Assembly (NCBI GenBank): GCA_011800805.1
Contig: MPNW01000054.1
Location: forward strand, 57,350-121,349
Length of the DNA: 64,000 nt
Reading direction: 5' to 3'
Source of the DNA: Hirudo medicinalis
Lineage: Eukaryota; Annelida; Clitellata; Hirudinida; Hirudinidae
Part shown: positions 60,801 through 64,000 of the stretch, one piece after another
Layout: every line of letters starts with the position of its first letter
How positions within the stretch are numbered: position 1 is the first letter of the stretch
Notes under the pieces: generated by a model
Databases searched by the model: none
Seen by the model: only the letters and a program-made list of their open reading frames with translations
What the model was told of the DNA's origin: nothing
Made by a program: the position numbers and the translations under genes

Positions 60801-60942
60801 TTAGTTATTAGTAAATTAAGAAATTCACTTTACAGGCAAAAGTCTCTCTAATGTAGATTTGGAGCCAAAGAAGTTTGTTGCCAATCAAAATCCAAATAAG
60901 CAAGCCTGGAAATCATTCTTGCAAACTTATTCAGAAAAGTAG
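57834..60942 (+). CDS. Large low-complexity protein, unrecognised (1-nt frameshift)
   Basis: Exons: 57834-57928, 58041-58080, 58141-58828, 58907-60768, 60836-60942; about 930 aa if the frameshift is repaired by annotation. The ATG at 57834 gives MESNDVGTKSLTQIDG. The protein is Ser/Glu/Lys-rich and probably disordered, with proline patches (FPPLPLTLPPSTP, TMPPPPLPLALTP, EFPPPPPECF) that could bind SH3, WW or EVH1 domains. A motif occurs twice: RVLGFTDDQIKTIL at about 59480-59520 and NVKGFTDEQIKSMS at about 59906-59945. The C-terminus is NKQAWKSFLQTYSEK. Near 59172 the frame breaks (GRKSEVQ then stop; ADISNLRKQSFDAA continues in another frame). Exon 58907-60768 is one base short for its flanking phases, and an AA run in TCCGAAGTGC is the likely site of a lost A. 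I do not recognise a family. Confidence 0.75.
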
Positions 60943-61051
60943 TTGAATGGCAATATGTAGTATATCGATCGATGACGATGAATTTTATTTTTCCAATTAT
61001 TTTGTAGTGTTAATGATACTGCTTGTTGAAAGGTTTTTTTTTATTCTTATG

Positions 61052-61057
61052 AATAAA
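61052..61057 (+). promoter_or_regulatory. AATAAA poly(A) signal of the 57.8-kb gene
   Basis: AATAAA about 110 nt after the stop codon at 60942. Confidence 0.6.
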
Positions 61058-61262
61058 ACATTTAAAGCTTTATTTTAATATTGTTTTATTCTCGCAATTT
61101 CAAGAAAAATACGGGTATTATTATGACAGTTTATTTATATATTAAGATACATATTATTGCCAGTGCCATAGCACACCACCAACCAAAGAAACCATTTTTT
61201 TGCTTGTTAAGGATGGGCAGCAGGACTGGCGCAGAGGCTTATTGGCCTCCACCACCACCACA

Positions 61263-61649
61263 CTACACCACTACTACGGGGCCTCCAGCTGGGTAAATCC
61301 GACACAGATGATTGCTCTGCTGATGATCATACCCCAGTATTGCTTGTAATGCTCTATAATTGTTTAGCTCCTAAACACAAAGCTACTAAAAGCTGTATTT
61401 TTACCCAAAATAATACTTGTGGTGTGCAATACAGTACTGGAATGGAATGTACTGGTGTTGTGTATAAGGGATTGTTTTCAGAGTTCTTGGTTCTCGCGTG
61501 GTACGTTTGAGTTGGTAATTGTCTTGTATCAAATATCTATGGAAATAAAGTTGAGTTTCTGTTGATTTTGAAGTTGAGTAAAATATGAAAGACCTAACGA
61601 CTTGAAAATAACCTCTTTGAAGTTTGTGATGGAAGATAGCCAGAGGTAA
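61263..61649 (-). CDS. Terminal exons of an unrecognised minus-strand gene
   Basis: Three splice-bounded segments join in phase: 61613-61649 (YLWLSSITNFKE), 61405-61536 (IFDTRQLPTQTYHA.. ..CTPQVLFW) and 61263-61370 (ELNNYRALQAILGYDHQQSN.. ..YPAGGPVVVV, TAG). The last intron would be only 34 nt (61371-61404). It is itself free of stops in frame, so an unspliced form would instead end KIQLLVALCLGAKQL about 15 nt further on. No start codon was found between 61650 and 61896, so the 5' end is missing. No family recognised. Protein-like composition and phase agreement support a real gene, but an exact model needs transcripts. Confidence 0.42.
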
Positions 61650-61896
61650 CTGTTAATTATGGTATGAAGTTCAATTTGCAATATAGTTTTTTAATTTCAT
61701 TTATTTATATTTATTAAATTTTATTAATATAATTTGACTAAATTTTGATGAATTTTAGGCAATAGTTAAAATGTCATAAGTGTTTGTTTAAGTGATGTGA
61801 ATCAACTATTCTTCGGTTATCTCTCCGACTTATCGCCCAAACAGTCTGGGTGGAGTATATCTTGGATTTGAATTAATTGTATAAATTTAAGCGGAA

Positions 61897-63504
61897 ATGA
61901 GGGTTGAGAAGTGTTATTTTTGTTCTTCCCCCTGTTACCCGGGTCACGGTAGTGTTTTCGTGAGAAATGACAGTAAAGTGAGTTCATGCCATACTGCGCG
62001 TTTATTGAAATTTTGATTGAAAATTGTCATCCAAGCGACTGTTATACCATTTATAATTTTTTGCCCAGACATTTAGATTTTGCCGATCGAAGTGTAAAAA
62101 GGCATTCGCAAAGAAACGTAATCCCAGAAAGGTTAAGTGGACGAAAGCTTTCAGGAAGGCCGCCGGTAAGGAACTGGCGGTCGATCCAGTTTATGAATTC
62201 GAAAAGAGACGTGACATTCCTATTAAATACGACAGAGCTCTCTTCCAAAAGACAAGTTTGTTCATGATTTTTTTTACCTGACTAGTTAATTACTGTGTCA
62301 CGTTACTTAAGCATATTAAGGAGCTGAAATTACCAAAGTAAACTGTTTAATTTTATGCATTTAAGAATTATGATTCATAGTTGATATTAATTTCTAATTA
62401 TTCCACAAATGGCATCTCAAAGTGAGGAATGTCATCTTTGTAATAGAATAATTCCAAAAAATGCTATAGAACTGAATTTTGGAAAACTGAAGCATTGCAG
62501 TTACATTTGACTAAGTTATGCTAAAGGCAACCAACTGGTTTATTCTAACAAGTTGCATGGTCACATCAGTTAATATTTAATACTCAATTGAAAAATTGTC
62601 TAAAGAAAACTGGAATTTTTATTTCTATGTTAAATATTATCATATATTCATCAACACACGGTCAATCATTTTAACAGTTGATGCAATGAAAAAGGTAACA
62701 GCTATTAGACACAAAAGGGAGAACCAATTTATAAGGGAGAGGTGAGAATATTCACTTGCTTTTAAAAGTTCACTATTTCATAAAGTTGCTCTAGTGCCCT
62801 ACCATTAAGGAACTAATTTTCAAGTCCTTAACTCGTGCTCAACATCTTATGGAGCTTGAATGTACAGTATTGATAAAACTAGAATTATGGCTATTGATCC
62901 ATACAAGATAATAAATTATTACTTCAGAGACATATTGACCTTTTTAAGTTTTATATTATAAAGCTCATTCATTGGATGATTGAATGTACAATTGTGAGAT
63001 TGCATGAGGAGCAGTTTAGATTATGATTTTGATTTTATCTTTGAAATTAGCTGATCTTTTTGAAGACAATAACATATATAATTGTAATGGTCTTGTGCAT
63101 TGGCTAAGAGCTGCAGGGCACCCAACTCAACCAGAGATGATTTATAATTTAACATTTCATTTTTCTCAGACTCACAAAGGGTCTTCAACTGAAGGATTCT
63201 GAGAACCTCAAATTGGTTCAAGAAAACATGCATCTCATCAAGAACTCAGGTAATTTGTTGCTCATTATTGATGCTGTTGACTTTTGTGCTGTCGCAATCA
63301 TCTGCCATTTTCAATCTCGTTCCAATGTTTGGGGAAAAATTGGTGGAGGATCTGCTTTGATTGATTATTTAGGGAAGCAAGTAACACAAATTATACTATT
63401 TCTTTATAGTGAAAGAAAGAATGAAGGAAAAGAAGAAGACAAAAGTCAAAATTGCAGAGAGTGCTGCTGTTGCGGAAGACGCGTTCATGGAAGTTACAGA
63501 ATAA
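61897..63504 (+). CDS. RSL24D1: Ribosome biogenesis protein RLP24
   Basis: RLP24 is an eL24 paralogue that occupies the eL24 site on pre-60S particles and recruits the AAA-ATPase Drg1 in yeast. Exons: 61897-61977, 62069-62255, 62678-62741, 63170-63249, 63410-63504; 168 aa (human 163). The N-terminal zinc-binding part reads [19 protein letters not shown].. FVRND then FRFCRSKC, with the four Cys ligands (C6, C9, C32, C36) present. The basic block [20 protein letters not shown], then [19 protein letters not shown] sequence (here [18 protein letters not shown]), and the helix [19 protein letters not shown] follow. The tail [20 protein letters not shown] is family-like. All phases agree. It is divergently arranged with the unrecognised gene at 61263-61649, about 250 nt away. 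Confidence 0.96.
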
Positions 63505-63540
63505 CACTTGACATGAGAATTGTTTTGGATTTTTTTCTCT

Positions 63541-63546
63541 AATAAA
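63541..63546 (+). promoter_or_regulatory. AATAAA poly(A) signal of RSL24D1
   Basis: AATAAA 36 nt after the RSL24D1 stop codon. Confidence 0.7.
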
Positions 63547-63559
63547 CTTTAGAAATGCC

Positions 63560-64000
63560 CATAATTTTAGCTTGTTGGGCTTGATTTGGGGAGAAATAGG
63601 TGGAAATACTGTATTTCTGCTGTGGATCTGATCGGCCAACTTGTGAGGTGAATCGGAAGTAATGGTCCTGGAAAATCAATTAGGGTCTCGGTATGTTCGG
63701 GTGAAGTCCATCAGAAATCATCTTGTAAGGGATGGCATGATCACGAAGCGGCAGCAGTGTATGCGTGTTAGAAGCTTTTTTATGCGGAAGTTTTGCTTCA
63801 TAGAATAAATTTTGTAATTTAGTAGAAGTTTAAATTTTTACTCTATTAAAAATATCATAAACTAATTCTCAGAAATGAAAATAAAATACAGCCTTAAAAT
63901 TGTTTGGGCGACAAAATTAGCATAAATGTTGTCATGCAGCTGACTCATATCTTTGGTTCTGATTAATTTGTTTTGCAATTATTGTTTGGCCTGATCTCCG
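63560..64000. other. Downstream flank with no supported gene
   Basis: About 440 nt without a coding segment or complete RNA gene that I can support. Confidence 0.4.

Noticed and set aside
62051..62267. Two frames over 62.0-62.3 kb
   Set aside because: They are off-frame shadows of RSL24D1 exon 62069-62255.
63720..63770. A 12-nt match (ATGATCACGAAG) to the U1 snRNA stem-loop I region as I recall it
   Set aside because: Surroundings do not match U1 and no 5' splice-recognition end or Sm site is present; at most a remnant, probably chance.
1..64000. Search for CRISPR arrays, tRNA/rRNA genes and prokaryotic operon features
   Set aside because: The sequence is eukaryotic nuclear DNA; tandem repeats are microsatellites and no complete structural RNA gene was recognised.

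Overview
This is a stretch of animal nuclear genome. It is AT-rich, has GT-AG introns, and its genes are metazoan: NEK10, an ORP5/8-type oxysterol-binding protein, COPS4, ELP5, SCAMP, RSL24D1 and MEAK7. One locus encodes a neuropeptide precursor with five W(X5-7)W-Gly copies (MIP/allatostatin-B family), and the introns carry abundant ATT, GAT and GAGT microsatellites. The MIP precursor and overall style suggest a protostome, most likely a lophotrochozoan such as an annelid; that placement is inference. I rebuilt the genes exon by exon from frame, splice sites and intron phase. Most conserved proteins are split by introns, so simple ORFs miss them.

Layout. 155-3589 (+): 3' part of NEK10. 4033-4987 (+): weak candidate exons. 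5279-13800 (-): a type I membrane protein with an EGF-like domain, spread over seven exons among microsatellites; its 5' end was not found. This stretch also holds an R2/NeSL-like reverse-transcriptase relic (9265-9990) and a small terminal-inverted-repeat element (12529-12692). 16437-19167 (+): AADAC/NCEH1-type alpha/beta hydrolase. 22057-32382 (+): ORP5/8-type lipid-transfer protein (PH domain, OSBP domain, C-terminal membrane anchor), with a LINE in one intron. 32383-39190: mostly non-coding, with one weak minus-strand exon. 39201-39791 (+): MIP neuropeptide precursor.

From 40142 to 57350 five genes lie head-to-tail on the minus strand. In transcription order they are SCAMP, an unassigned SAP/RRM protein, ELP5, COPS4 and MEAK7. 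COPS4 and MEAK7 are separated by only 39 nt, which contain a perfect 3' splice-acceptor motif. 57834-60942 (+) is a large low-complexity protein I do not recognise. 61263-61649 (-) holds terminal exons of an unrecognised gene. 61897-63504 (+) is RSL24D1.

The genes are mostly housekeeping and do not form a pathway. COPS4, ELP5 and RSL24D1 act in the COP9 signalosome, tRNA-modifying Elongator and 60S ribosome assembly. SCAMP, the ORP and the AADAC-like enzyme act in membranes and lipids. NEK10 and MEAK7 are signalling proteins, and the EGF-domain protein and MIP precursor are cell-cell signals. Two otherwise open genes each show an apparent single-base loss in a homopolymer, and two of the three single-N gaps are flanked by direct duplications. 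The consensus therefore probably contains assembly or sequencing artefacts.
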